A stretch of 32,557 bases of DNA from Streptomyces sp. STR69 (GTDB lineage: Bacteria > Actinomycetota > Actinomycetes > Streptomycetales > Streptomycetaceae), in NCBI RefSeq assembly GCF_024519455.1, contig NZ_JALJRY010000042.1, positions 1-32,557 on the forward strand, written 5' to 3'. A program made the translations under genes and the position numbers. Positions 16,440-24,322 of the stretch are shown piece by piece (positions within the stretch are counted from its first letter, which is position 1; each line of letters starts with the position of its first letter). A model generated the notes under the pieces. It did not search any database. It saw nothing but the letters and a program-made list of their open reading frames with translations, and was not told where the DNA came from.

Positions 16440-17906
16440 ATGCCCCGCACTTCCACCACCCGCCTCACCTTCGCGGTCCTCGCGACGGGAGCGGGCGTCT
16501 TCTCCATGCTGCAGTCGCTGATCGCGCCGGCCCTGCCGACCGTCCAGCACGCGCTGCACACCTCCCAGTCCACCGCGACCTGGGTGATGACGGCCTATCT
16601 GCTGTCCGCCTCGGTCTTCACCCCGATACTCGGCCGCGTCGGCGACCTGATCGGCAAGAAACGCACTCTCGTCGCCGTCCTCCTGGCCGTCCTGGCCGGC
16701 TGTCTGGTCGCCGCGCTCGCGCCCAACATCGGCGTACTGATCATCGCCCGGGTCATCCAGGGCATCGGCGGCGCGCTGTTCCCGCTCTCCTTCGGCATCA
16801 TCCGCGACGAGTTCGACGCGTCCCAGGTCCCCGGCAGCATCAGCAACCTGTCCGCCGTGATCGCCGCGGGCGGCGGTGTCGGCATGGTGGCCGCCGGACC
16901 CATCGTGTCCGCGCTCGACTACCGCTGGCTGTTCTGGTTCCCCGTCGGCATCGTCGCCGTCACCACCCTCATCGCCCTGCGCTACGTCCCCGAGTCGCCC
17001 AGCCGCGCCGACGGACGCGTCAACTGGTCCGGCGCCGTGCTCCTTTCGGGCTGGCTGGTCGCCCTCCTGCTGCCGCTCAGCCAGGCCGGCACCTGGGGCT
17101 GGGGCTCCGTACGGGTCGTCGGGCTGTTCGCCGCGGCCGTCGTACTCTTCGCGGCCTGGCTGTTCTCGGAGGCCCGCTCCCGCAGCCCGCTCATCGACCT
17201 CAAGGTGATGCGACTGCCCTCCGTGTGGACCACCAACACCGCCGCGCTGCTGTTCGGCGCGGGCATGTACTCGATCTGGTCCTTCCTGCCCGGCTTCGTG
17301 CAGACCCCCTCGTCGGCCGGCTACGGCTTCGGCGCCAGCGTCACCGCGTCCGGACTCCTCATGCTGCCGATGCTGATCGCGATGTTCGTCTCCGGCGTGC
17401 TCAGCGGCCGACTGGAGCCCGTCGTCGGCGCCAAGGCGCTGCTCACCACCGGTGCCGCACTCGGCGCGGTCGCCTGCGGGATCCTCGCCCTCTGGCACGA
17501 CCAGCAGTGGCAGATCGCCCTCGTCGCGGGCATCTTCGGCCTCGGCATCGGACTCGCCTTCGCCTCCATGGCCAACCTCATCGTCGGCAGCGTCCCGCCC
17601 GAGCAGACCGGCGCCGCGACCGGCATGAACGCCAACATCCGCACCATCGGCGGCTCCATCGGCGCAGCGGTGACCAGCGTCCTGGTCACCGGCCACCTCC
17701 AGGCATCAGGCCTGCCGTACGACTCCGGGTACACCCACGGATTCGCGCTGCTGGCGGTGCTCTGCCTGGCGGCGGCGCTGGCCGCGCTCATGGTGCCGGT
17801 GCGCCGGGCCGGCCGGGGCGGAGGAACGACCGTCAGCACCTCCGAGTCGTCGCTCGTGAAGGCGGAGGTGGAGGCTTCGGTGGTGGCGCCCGGCGCCCTG
17901 AACTGA
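16440..17906 (+). CDS. MFS transporter, DHA2/EmrB-QacA-like drug exporter
   Basis: 488 residues with about 14 hydrophobic segments, the size of the drug:H+ antiporter-2 group. Motif A GRVGDLIGKKR lies between the second and third segments, and VIQGIGGALFPLSFGIIRDEF follows the fourth. ATG 16440 has GGAGAGG six bases upstream; the frame is open further 5' but that part runs over the operators and the TetR gene. It sits in the cytoplasmic membrane and probably exports a hydrophobic or aromatic compound using proton motive force. Control by the divergent TetR repressor is strongly suggested by the tandem operators. The substrate is unknown; proximity to aromatic catabolism genes may be coincidental. 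Confidence 0.92.
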   Translation: MPRTSTTRLTFAVLATGAGVFSMLQSLIAPALPTVQHALHTSQSTATWVMTAYLLSASVFTPILGRVGDLIGKKRTLVAVLLAVLAGCLVAALAPNIGVLIIARVIQGIGGALFPLSFGIIRDEFDASQVPGSISNLSAVIAAGGGVGMVAAGPIVSALDYRWLFWFPVGIVAVTTLIALRYVPESPSRADGRVNWSGAVLLSGWLVALLLPLSQAGTWGWGSVRVVGLFAAAVVLFAAWLFSEARSRSPLIDLKVMRLPSVWTTNTAALLFGAGMYSIWSFLPGFVQTPSSAGYGFGASVTASGLLMLPMLIAMFVSGVLSGRLEPVVGAKALLTTGAALGAVACGILALWHDQQWQIALVAGIFGLGIGLAFASMANLIVGSVPPEQTGAATGMNANIRTIGGSIGAAVTSVLVTGHLQASGLPYDSGYTHGFALLAVLCLAAALAALMVPVRRAGRGGGTTVSTSESSLVKAEVEASVVAPGALN

Positions 17907-17932
17907 CCCGGCCGGTGTGCCAGCATGAACCG

Positions 17933-18697
17933 ATGATCGAACAGAGCGCGCGGCGCCCCGGCGCCGAACTCCTGGACGTCCACCGGCTCCGGCTCGTCGA
18001 ATCCGCCGCTCCTCGGCTCACCCCCGAGGAGCGGTTCGCCATGAACCGGGTCTGGGACGAACTGGTGCGCGTCAACCCGAGTTTCTTCGACGGGCCGGTC
18101 CTGGTGTGCGCGGGCACGCACCGCGAGGGGCCGTACGAACTGGTCGTCTCCTGGGTCAGGACGACGTACCGGCACTTCGCCCTGCGCCACGTCCCGTTCG
18201 CCAGCTCATGGCTGCCGTCCTTCTTCGTCTCCGTCCTCCAACCGGCAGACGACGGACGCCTGTTGGTCGGCCGGATGTCCAACTCCACGGCGGCGCCGGG
18301 CCGTTGGCAGCTGCCGGGCGGCTCGCTCGAACCCCCCGAGGGCGACGAACCGCTCGACATGAGGGCCCTGCGCCGCCACGCCGCACGGGAGTTGATCGAG
18401 GAGACCGGCATCGAGGCCCGGCCCGAGGACCTCACCTTCTGGAACGTCACCCGCGCCGGTAACGGCGGCATCGGCGTCCTCTTCCGCGCGCCGTCGCTCC
18501 CGGAGACCGAAGTGCGCGCGCGGCACGAGGCGATGGCGGCGGCGGAGCGGGCCCGGGGCCGCGAACCGGAACTGGACGCCATCGCCCTGATCCACTCGAC
18601 GGCCCAACTCCCGCTCCTCGTGGGCCCGCACGCGGACTATCTGGAGCCGATCGTCCGCCGCTACGCGGAGGGCGCCGGAACGGGTGTCTCGATTTGA
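17933..18697 (+). CDS. Nudix hydrolase-domain protein
   Basis: 254 residues. A Nudix box ending RELIEETGI (152-160) is clear, but the usual spacing from the upstream Gly is stretched by an insertion (GGSLEPPEGDEPLDMRALRRHAA), and the first glutamate of the box is not in its canonical place. The N-terminal 90 residues are not a recognised domain. It probably hydrolyses a nucleoside-diphosphate derivative with Mg2+. ATG 17933 follows the exporter stop by 26 bases without a strong ribosome site. The stop codon lies in the centre of a 12-base-arm palindrome that may also serve the next gene. Confidence 0.85.
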   Translation: MIEQSARRPGAELLDVHRLRLVESAAPRLTPEERFAMNRVWDELVRVNPSFFDGPVLVCAGTHREGPYELVVSWVRTTYRHFALRHVPFASSWLPSFFVSVLQPADDGRLLVGRMSNSTAAPGRWQLPGGSLEPPEGDEPLDMRALRRHAARELIEETGIEARPEDLTFWNVTRAGNGGIGVLFRAPSLPETEVRARHEAMAAAERARGREPELDAIALIHSTAQLPLLVGPHADYLEPIVRRYAEGAGTGVSI

Positions 18698-18707
18698 GAC
18701 ACCCGTT
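18679..18707. promoter_or_regulatory. Palindrome containing TGTCTC-N5-GAGACA (copy 2); operator and/or terminator
   Basis: Perfect inverted repeat with 12-base arms (18,679-18,690 and 18,696-18,707) and spacer GATTT. Its core matches the palindrome at 11,910-11,926 including the five-base spacer length and the trailing CCCG. The core ends 88 bases before the YceI gene, nearly the same distance as copy 1 from the hydroxylase gene (93). It could fold as a terminator for the Nudix gene, although no T-tract follows. Confidence 0.65.
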
Positions 18708-18789
18708 CCGCCACCCGAGCCTTCACGATCGGGAGCGTGTCGTCCGGCGCCGTAGGCCGGCACGACTGCTGTGAAGAAAGGTGATCACC

Positions 18790-19704
18790 ATGGCCCTCGC
18801 ACTGCTCAGGCGCTGGCGGCCCCAAGGCGCCTCCGCCACGGCGGCGGGCCTCTCGCTCCCCCTCCCGCCCGGCGCGGGCGGCCTCGGCCGTGAGATCGTC
18901 GACCCGGTGGGCGCGCCCATGGCATCCGCCGACGTCACGGTGACGGCCCTGGACTCGCACCGCGTCGCCGCCTCCGGTACGACCGACCCGTACGGCTTCT
19001 TCCTCGCCGCCCTGCCGCCCGGGCGCTACAGCCTCCTCGTCTCGGCCCAGGGACTCCAGCCGCACCAGGAGACGGTGGAGATCGCCGCCGGAACCGCCGC
19101 GCCCACCGAACGCGTATGGCTCCAGCCCGGCCGCGCCCAGGAACTCCCGCCGCCCGGCACCTGGCTCTTCGACCCGCCGCACACCGCGATCCGCTTCATC
19201 GCCAAGCATGTCGGCATGGCGAATGTGCACGGCCGGTTCGAACGTTTCCAGGGCGGCATCCAGATCGCTCAGGAGGTGGCCGAGTCCAAGGTCCACGTCC
19301 GTATCGACGCGTCCAGCATCACCACCGGCAACACCACGCGGGACAACCATCTGCGCTCCGGTGACTTCCTCGACGTGGAGCGCTACCCGTACATCGACTT
19401 CACCAGCACCCGGTTCGCCTACCGCGGCGGCAGCAAGTGGACGCTGCATGGTTCGCTGACGATGCACGGCGTGAGCCGCTCGGTGAACCTGGACACCACC
19501 TACCTGGGCACCGTCAACGGCGGCTACGCGGAGGAACTCCGCTGCGCGGCCCTCGCCACGGCCGAACTGCACCGCGAGGACTACACGTTGAACTGGCGCA
19601 GCATGCTGGCCCGGGGCATCGCCGTCGTCGGCCCCACCGTCCAACTGGAGTTGGACATCCAGGCGATGTACCGCACCCACGACACCCCGACGCCGCCGAA
19701 GTGA
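18790..19704 (+). CDS. YceI-family protein with N-terminal carboxypeptidase-regulatory-like domain
   Basis: 304 residues. Residues about 30-105 form a carboxypeptidase-regulatory-like beta domain (GREIVDPVGAPMASADVTV through LPPGRYSLLVSAQGLQPHQETVEI). Residues about 120-295 form a YceI lipocalin-like domain (WLFDPPHTAIRFIAKH, RSGDFLDVERYPYIDF, GSLTMHGVSRSV). YceI proteins bind isoprenoid-type lipids in a beta barrel. No convincing signal peptide is seen. ATG 18790 is supported by AAAGG eight bases upstream; GTG 18781 overlaps that ribosome site. A TGTCTC-N5-GAGACA site upstream suggests control by the AcoR-like protein or a paralogue. Confidence 0.88.
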   Translation: MALALLRRWRPQGASATAAGLSLPLPPGAGGLGREIVDPVGAPMASADVTVTALDSHRVAASGTTDPYGFFLAALPPGRYSLLVSAQGLQPHQETVEIAAGTAAPTERVWLQPGRAQELPPPGTWLFDPPHTAIRFIAKHVGMANVHGRFERFQGGIQIAQEVAESKVHVRIDASSITTGNTTRDNHLRSGDFLDVERYPYIDFTSTRFAYRGGSKWTLHGSLTMHGVSRSVNLDTTYLGTVNGGYAEELRCAALATAELHREDYTLNWRSMLARGIAVVGPTVQLELDIQAMYRTHDTPTPPK

Positions 19705-19764
19705 CCCGGCACATGCGGTAGGGTTTACCTGCGCGTTCACCCGACCGACCGGGTGCGGCGCAAC

Positions 19765-19918
<154 letters not shown>

Positions 19919-20093
19919 GCCGGGGGCGTTCGGTTGCCGTTCTCAAGTTCGGTCTTCTGGTGCCGAGGTGATCTTGACGCGGTGTTGCGGTCCGAGCGGG
20001 GCAGGGTCGCGGCAGTAATTGCGCCGGGCGGCGCAGGAGATCGTCGCCTCCTTCGCGAATCTGCCTTATTAGATGAGGGCCTGGAAGGCACCT

Positions 20094-20537
20094 TTACCCC
20101 GACGCTGTCGGGGTGTCCGTCTCGGGCTCGGCCTGTGGGGAGGGCGGAGTCTGGAAGGAAATGTGGGAAAAGTCGCGGCCTTGGACTACCGGCGCAGCGA
20201 AGGTGCCGCCGCTGATCTCGTTGTGGAAGCTCCCGGTGTCCAGCGAATCGGTCAGCTCAGACCACCGCCGCAAATCAGCCTGAAAATCCGCGTCCAACGC
20301 AGCCCGGATGGCGAGTGCTGTGCTCAACGCATGCGCCCGCGCCACTTCGTCCGGGGACGCCGCCAGTCGGGCCAGCTCTGCCTCTCCCGAACTGGCGGCC
20401 ACGGCAGGTGCATTGCTGCCGCGCCGCCGAAACGGATGTCGTACCAGTGAGCTCAGCGCCGCCCAGGCCTGTTGGCCGACCTCGCCGCCGGCTCCGCCCG
20501 CCAGTGCCGCCAAGAGTGCCACCGAAATCGGCTCCAA
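20094..20537 (-). CDS. BELL-like small protein with C-terminal amyloid-signalling (BASS-like) motif
   Basis: 147 residues from TTG 20537, which has GGAGAG five to six bases upstream and gives the family-like start MEPISVALLAALAGGAGGE; ATG 20591 would lie inside a strong hairpin. Residues 3-32 form a glycine-rich amphipathic/hydrophobic helix, and residues 50-98 are helical. Residues 105-131 hold a short motif, HNEISGGTFAAPVVQGRD followed by FSHISF, that matches the N terminus of the NLR-like protein at 24,323. In multicellular bacteria, BELL-domain proteins carry such amyloid signalling sequences at the C terminus and are triggered by NLRs bearing the same motif, analogous to fungal HeLo/HET-S cell death. 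The effector role here is inferred. Confidence 0.75.
   Translation of the reverse strand: MEPISVALLAALAGGAGGEVGQQAWAALSSLVRHPFRRRGSNAPAVAASSGEAELARLAASPDEVARAHALSTALAIRAALDADFQADLRRWSELTDSLDTGSFHNEISGGTFAAPVVQGRDFSHISFQTPPSPQAEPETDTPTASG
20096..20114 (-). terminator. Short hairpin at the 3' end of the BELL-like gene
   Basis: ACCCCGAC-gct-GTCGGGGT is a perfect eight-base inverted repeat overlapping the last codons and the stop. It could terminate the minus-strand transcript, but there is no T-tract. Confidence 0.4.
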
Positions 20538-20568
20538 CTCTCTCTCCGCCCCTTCGCATGCGATGGGT

Positions 20569-20594
20569 GGGGTGGCAGCGTGTGCTGCCACCCC
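20569..20594 (-). terminator. Strong hairpin between peptide ORF and BELL-like gene
   Basis: Perfect 11-base arms (20,569-20,579 and 20,584-20,594) with loop GTGT. It separates the secreted-peptide ORF from the BELL-like gene and would limit read-through. It also covers the alternative ATG at 20,591, favouring the TTG start. Confidence 0.5.
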
Positions 20595-20605
20595 GGTGCG
20601 CCGAC

Positions 20606-20622
20606 TGACCCTCGGAGGGTCA
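20606..20622 (-). repeat. Inverted repeat TGACCCT-CGG-AGGGTCA
   Basis: Perfect seven-base arms with a three-base loop, ending on the stop codon of the secreted-peptide ORF. With the hairpin at 20,569-20,594 it forms a double stem-loop, either a tandem terminator or a regulatory leader for the BELL-like gene. Confidence 0.45.
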
Positions 20623-20760
20623 CATCATGATGCACCGATTCGCGCTGACCGTTGCGGTGGAGGCGAGCTCTGCCGCCGATGCATTTGGCGCGCTCACGCC
20701 AAGAATGCCGAGGGTGACGATGAGGCCGGCTCCAACGGTCAGTCGACGCATTCTGTTCAC
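20620..20760 (-). CDS. Small secreted peptide (candidate)
   Basis: 46 residues from GTG 20760 (43 from ATG 20751), ending at TGA 20,620-20,622. The N terminus is a good Sec signal peptide: positive NRMRR, hydrophobic core LTVGAGLIVTLGILGVS, then APNASAA with an ASA-A type cleavage site. The predicted mature part is only about 16 residues, ELASTATVSANRCIMM, with one cysteine. AGGAGG lies 12 bases before the GTG. It sits 98 bases after the SARP-NB-ARC gene on the same strand and upstream of the BELL-like gene. A Sec signal on so short an ORF is unlikely by chance, but expression is unproven. It could be a signalling peptide or lipid-anchored remnant; function unknown. Confidence 0.5.
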   Translation of the reverse strand: MNRMRRLTVGAGLIVTLGILGVSAPNASAAELASTATVSANRCIMM

Positions 20761-20767
20761 GTAAACG

Positions 20768-20805
20768 AGGTCCCTCCTTGATCGACTTCTTTGCGGAGGG
20801 GACCT
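20768..20805 (-). promoter_or_regulatory. Hairpin that would sequester the peptide ORF's ribosome site
   Basis: AGGTCCCTCC (20,768-20,777) pairs with GGAGGGGACCT (20,795-20,805) with one bulged base and a 17-base loop. On the minus strand the 3' arm contains AGGAGGG, the ribosome site for the small secreted peptide. It may act as terminator of the SARP-NB-ARC gene, as translational control of the peptide, or both. Confidence 0.45.
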
Positions 20806-20858
20806 TATCTGATCGTCGGCTTGTATGGGTAATCGAACGGGGCTTGATGGTTTCGGGT

Positions 20859-23800
20859 TTAATTACTGCCGGGTAGATCGAACGTTTGTTGCGGTGATGC
20901 CTGCGCTTTGGCGGCGCCCTTTAATTTCAGCTTTACGTCTGTCAAGACGTTCTCCGTCTTCGTTATCTCATCGGCATCGCCTGTGTGTTCGGCTAGGGAA
21001 AGAGCTGCCTCCAGATGCTCCCTGGCCGAGTCGAGTTGGTCGGCGTCAAAGTAGGTTTCCCCGATGTGGCGCAGCACTTGTATCTCTTGGTGGGCCGCTC
21101 CGATCGTGCGCGCGATGTCAAGGGCGTCCGCGAGATATCGTTCCGCCCTTTCGATGTTGCCTGCTTTTCGGTATGCTTCTCCCAGACCGAGAAGGGTGTC
21201 GGCCTGACTCTTGCGGTCGCCGAGCGAGCGGAATTCCGTGAGTATTTCCTGGTAGAGGTGGAGTGCCGCACCGGTGTCGCCTGATTCCGTGAGGACGTCG
21301 GCCAGGCTGCCGCGTACTGTGGCGCGGTCGTAGCGGTTTCCAGAATGCTCAAGGAAAGTAAGTGATTCCGCGAAGGAGCGTTGGGCAGATTCCAGATCTC
21401 CGCGGCGCATGTGCAGATCGCCAATGTTGTTGAGTGTCTTTCCCAGTGCGGCGTGATCGCCCGCTTCAGTGAATCCGCTGAGTGATTTCTGGAAGTGTTC
21501 GAGTGCACGGTCGAGTTCCCCGAGAAATAGCAGGGTGACTGCCATGTTGTTGTGCAGCCGGGCGCGGTCCAGAGAATCTCCGGATATTGCGGTGATGGCG
21601 AACGACTTCTGGAAGAGGACGAGCGCGGCTCGGTGGTCGCCAAGGTGCCAGTGCAGGGTGCCGAGCGTGCGCAACACCTCGGCTTCCGCCTCCGTGTCCC
21701 CTGTCGCGTGGGAGATCTGCAGGGCCTGGTTGCCGCAGTCGGCGGCCTCCTGGTAGCGCCCGATATGGGCGTGGACGGCGCTGAGGTGGACCAGGGCGCG
21801 GCACAGCGCCGCCTGCTCGCCGGTCCGCGTCCAGTGATCGACGGCGTTCTGGAGCACGGCCCGGGCGTCCTGCCAGTGGCATTCCTCGTTGAGGAAGCCA
21901 GCCATGGCATAGGCGAGTTGGGCGGCGCCTGAGGCGTCGCCCTGGCTGCCGGCGTGCTGCTCGGCCGCTAGCAGGTTCGCCCGCTCGGTGGCCAGCCAAG
22001 ACCGGGCTGCCTCGGCGTCTGGCCAGTGGGGCAGTTGAGCGTGGACGTGGTCTCGCGGCGGGGCGGCCCTGATGCGGCGGGGATACGCGACCCGGTCGGC
22101 GCGGTCGGCGGCCGCGATGTAGAAGTCCGTGAGGCGCCGGAGGACGTCGGCGCGGTCCTGGTCGGTATCGTCAGTGAGGGATCTGGACCGGCCGTACTCG
22201 CGCAAGAGGTCGTGGAACTGATATCTGTCGGGGGTCAGCTCGCGGAGCAGACTGCTGGCAAGCAACGCCTCTAACATGCGTTCGGTGGCAGACGGGGACA
22301 AGCCGAGTGACACGGCAGCCGAGTCCGTCGCGAAGTCCGGGCCGGGATGCAGGCTGAGGCGACGGAACGCAGAGCGTTGCTCGTCTGTGAGGGTCTGATA
22401 AGTCAGGTCGAGGGCACGGACCATCTCCTGTTCGGCATCCCTGATTTCGCCCAATCGGCCCTCGGCGCGGGTCAGGCGGTTGGCCAGTGTGGTGAGCGTC
22501 CACGCCGGGTGGGCGCGGAAGCGGCCGGCGATCAGCTCGATCGCGAGCGGGAGATGGCCGCATAGTCGAACGAGCAGGGCGGTCTGTTGGATGTCCTGGG
22601 TACGCTCCTCGCCGACGAACGAGCGGAATAGGGCGATGGCGTCGTCTGTCGGCAATACGTCGAGTGATATGTGCCGGGCGTGCGGCAGGCCGGGCAGGTG
22701 GCGTCGACTGGTGATGATCGTCAGTGAGGGCGAGCCGCTTGGCAGCAGTGGACGGATCTGATCGGCGCTCACCGCGTCGTCGAGGACGATCACGGCCCGG
22801 CGCTGGTTCAGCATGGTCTGCCACAGCGCGGTACGGCCCTCTAACTCGATGGGGATGGTGTTGGCCGGCGCGCCCAGCAGTCTGAGCAGTGTGGCCAATG
22901 CTGCGCCGGGACCGAGAGGTTCGCCGACAGAGGAGTGGCCGCGTAAGTCCAGGTAGAGCTGGGCATCAGGGAACCGCTCGGCAAGCCGGTGCGCGCTGTG
23001 CACCGCCACGGCGGTCTTGCCGATGCCGGCCATGCCGCTGATGGAACTGACGCACTCCACGCTGATCACCGAGGTGTTCTGTGCCGCCGCGTCGACCGCA
23101 GCACTCAGGGCCCGCAGCTCCGTGCGACGGCCGACCAGCGGCGGCTGGTTTGGCAGATTCCTCGGCGGAGGTGGAGGCGCCGCGGTAGTGGGGGAGCGGG
23201 GCGCGGCTGTTCTGCCCCGGACGAGATCGGCGGCCGGCGCGCGATCAAGAATCCCACGGTGGATGCGGTTCAACTCTGCGCCAGGACGGGAGCCGTATTG
23301 CGACATCAGGAGCTGGCGGGTTTCCTGATGTACCCGCAGTGCGTCGGTGTACCGGTTGCTGCCGTAGTACGCAACCATCAGTTGACCCGCGAGCGTCTCG
23401 TCGCCCGGATGCCGGTCGACGAGGCCAGACAGATCCGCGCTCACCTCCGTGAACCGACCCAGCCGCAGGCAGGCGGCGATGCGGGCGACGGCGGCGCTGA
23501 GCCGTCGTTCCGCCAGTGTCCGGCGCATGGTCTCGGCCCACAGGCCGGGCAGCCCTGCCAACGCTTCGCCCCGCCAGAGGTGTTCGGCGCGTTCGAGGAG
23601 GCTCGCCGTCCGCTCGTCGTCACCGTGTGCTGCAAAAGTACCGGCCCGCGCTACCAGATGCTGGAACTGGTGCCAGTCGACGGATTCGCGGGTGGCTTCC
23701 AACGTGTATGTGTGGGCTCGGCTGACGATGCGGGGCGCGTTCGCGGATGACGGGTCGACGAGTCGCAGCCGCCTGCGGAGCCGCGAGACATAACTGTGCG

Positions 23801-23984
23801 CGCTCTCGCGAGCGTGCGGCGGCGGTTCGCCGTCCCAGAGCCGGTCCACGAGCATGCCCAGCGCGACCGGCCGGCCCACGTCCAGCGCAAGCAGGCCGAG
23901 GAGAACGCGCTCCTTGTCCGAGCCGAGTTCCACCCGCTGACCTTCCACCCGGAGTCCTACCGGGCCCAGTACCTGGAACTCCAT
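20859..23984 (-). CDS. SARP-type regulator with NB-ARC and TPR domains (AfsR-like)
   Basis: 1041 residues. An OmpR-type winged helix and BTAD domain cover 1-250 (MEFQVLGPVGLRVEG, then HSYVSRLRRRL). A proline-rich linker follows (260-283). The NB-ARC ATPase has Walker A GMAGIGKT (317-324), Walker B AVIVLDDA (397-404), CGHLPLAI (475-482) and an MHD-like FHD (590-592). TPR repeats cover about 690-1015. ATG 23984 has GGAGG five to six bases upstream. SARP proteins activate transcription by binding direct repeats, and the NB-ARC/TPR part probably gates this on nucleotide and ligand. It is divergent from the NLR-like gene, whose NB-ARC is similar. The 3' third is visibly more A/T-rich. A target outside the island is possible. 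Confidence 0.92.
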   Translation of the reverse strand: MEFQVLGPVGLRVEGQRVELGSDKERVLLGLLALDVGRPVALGMLVDRLWDGEPPPHARESAHSYVSRLRRRLRLVDPSSANAPRIVSRAHTYTLEATRESVDWHQFQHLVARAGTFAAHGDDERTASLLERAEHLWRGEALAGLPGLWAETMRRTLAERRLSAAVARIAACLRLGRFTEVSADLSGLVDRHPGDETLAGQLMVAYYGSNRYTDALRVHQETRQLLMSQYGSRPGAELNRIHRGILDRAPAADLVRGRTAAPRSPTTAAPPPPPRNLPNQPPLVGRRTELRALSAAVDAAAQNTSVISVECVSSISGMAGIGKTAVAVHSAHRLAERFPDAQLYLDLRGHSSVGEPLGPGAALATLLRLLGAPANTIPIELEGRTALWQTMLNQRRAVIVLDDAVSADQIRPLLPSGSPSLTIITSRRHLPGLPHARHISLDVLPTDDAIALFRSFVGEERTQDIQQTALLVRLCGHLPLAIELIAGRFRAHPAWTLTTLANRLTRAEGRLGEIRDAEQEMVRALDLTYQTLTDEQRSAFRRLSLHPGPDFATDSAAVSLGLSPSATERMLEALLASSLLRELTPDRYQFHDLLREYGRSRSLTDDTDQDRADVLRRLTDFYIAAADRADRVAYPRRIRAAPPRDHVHAQLPHWPDAEAARSWLATERANLLAAEQHAGSQGDASGAAQLAYAMAGFLNEECHWQDARAVLQNAVDHWTRTGEQAALCRALVHLSAVHAHIGRYQEAADCGNQALQISHATGDTEAEAEVLRTLGTLHWHLGDHRAALVLFQKSFAITAISGDSLDRARLHNNMAVTLLFLGELDRALEHFQKSLSGFTEAGDHAALGKTLNNIGDLHMRRGDLESAQRSFAESLTFLEHSGNRYDRATVRGSLADVLTESGDTGAALHLYQEILTEFRSLGDRKSQADTLLGLGEAYRKAGNIERAERYLADALDIARTIGAAHQEIQVLRHIGETYFDADQLDSAREHLEAALSLAEHTGDADEITKTENVLTDVKLKLKGAAKAQASPQQTFDLPGSN

Positions 23985-24322
23985 CAGCGCCTCCCGCTGA
24001 ATCGGCCATTTCGACGAACATGGCAGAGGGGAATGGGCATGTCATGGAGCGAAGAGCATGACAGGAAGCGGAGGGTGTTTCCAGATGCGGCTCTGCACTG
24101 ACTGAATCGGTATGCCGACGTCCGGACGGAACCGACGTACTGATGAGAGGCGCTGACGGTGCGCCGTGTGCTCCGTTGGCAGAATCAACCGGAAAATGCG
24201 CTGGCTGAATCGTTTCTTTGTGGTGCGTCCAACTACGGCGGGGCTGCATCGTGCAAGGTGCGGCGGGGGTAGGACCGCCTTGATCGATATAACGGGCAAC
24301 CGGCCAGAGGGGGACGAGCGGC
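23985..24322. promoter_or_regulatory. Divergent intergenic region between the two NB-ARC genes
   Basis: 338 bases without a supported gene, carrying both divergent promoters. CTGAATCG occurs three times in the same orientation at 23,997, 24,102 and 24,205, that is 105 and 103 bases apart. GAGGGGGA at 24,308-24,315 is the ribosome site for the NLR-like gene. No convincing -35/-10 pair was identified. Confidence 0.5.
24040..24063. promoter_or_regulatory. Palindrome TGTCATG-N10-CATGACA upstream of the SARP-NB-ARC gene
   Basis: Perfect seven-base arms with a ten-base spacer, 56-79 bases upstream of the SARP-NB-ARC start. Its position suits an operator or activator site for either divergent gene. 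The binding protein is unknown. Confidence 0.45.

Noticed and set aside
15711..17696. Long N-terminal extension of the TetR gene to 661 residues
   Set aside because: The extension is antisense to the MFS exporter and crosses the operators. The GTG at 16,289 with GGAGG gives a normal 192-residue TetR protein.
19919..20093. Possible integrase remnant after the left repeat
   Set aside because: No frame in this stretch shows the Arg/His/Arg/Tyr signature or any integrase-like sequence.
20538..20591. ATG 20,591 as start of the BELL-like gene
   Set aside because: The codon sits inside a strong hairpin with no ribosome site, whereas TTG 20,537 has GGAGAG at good spacing and gives a family-like N terminus. 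It remains a possible alternative.
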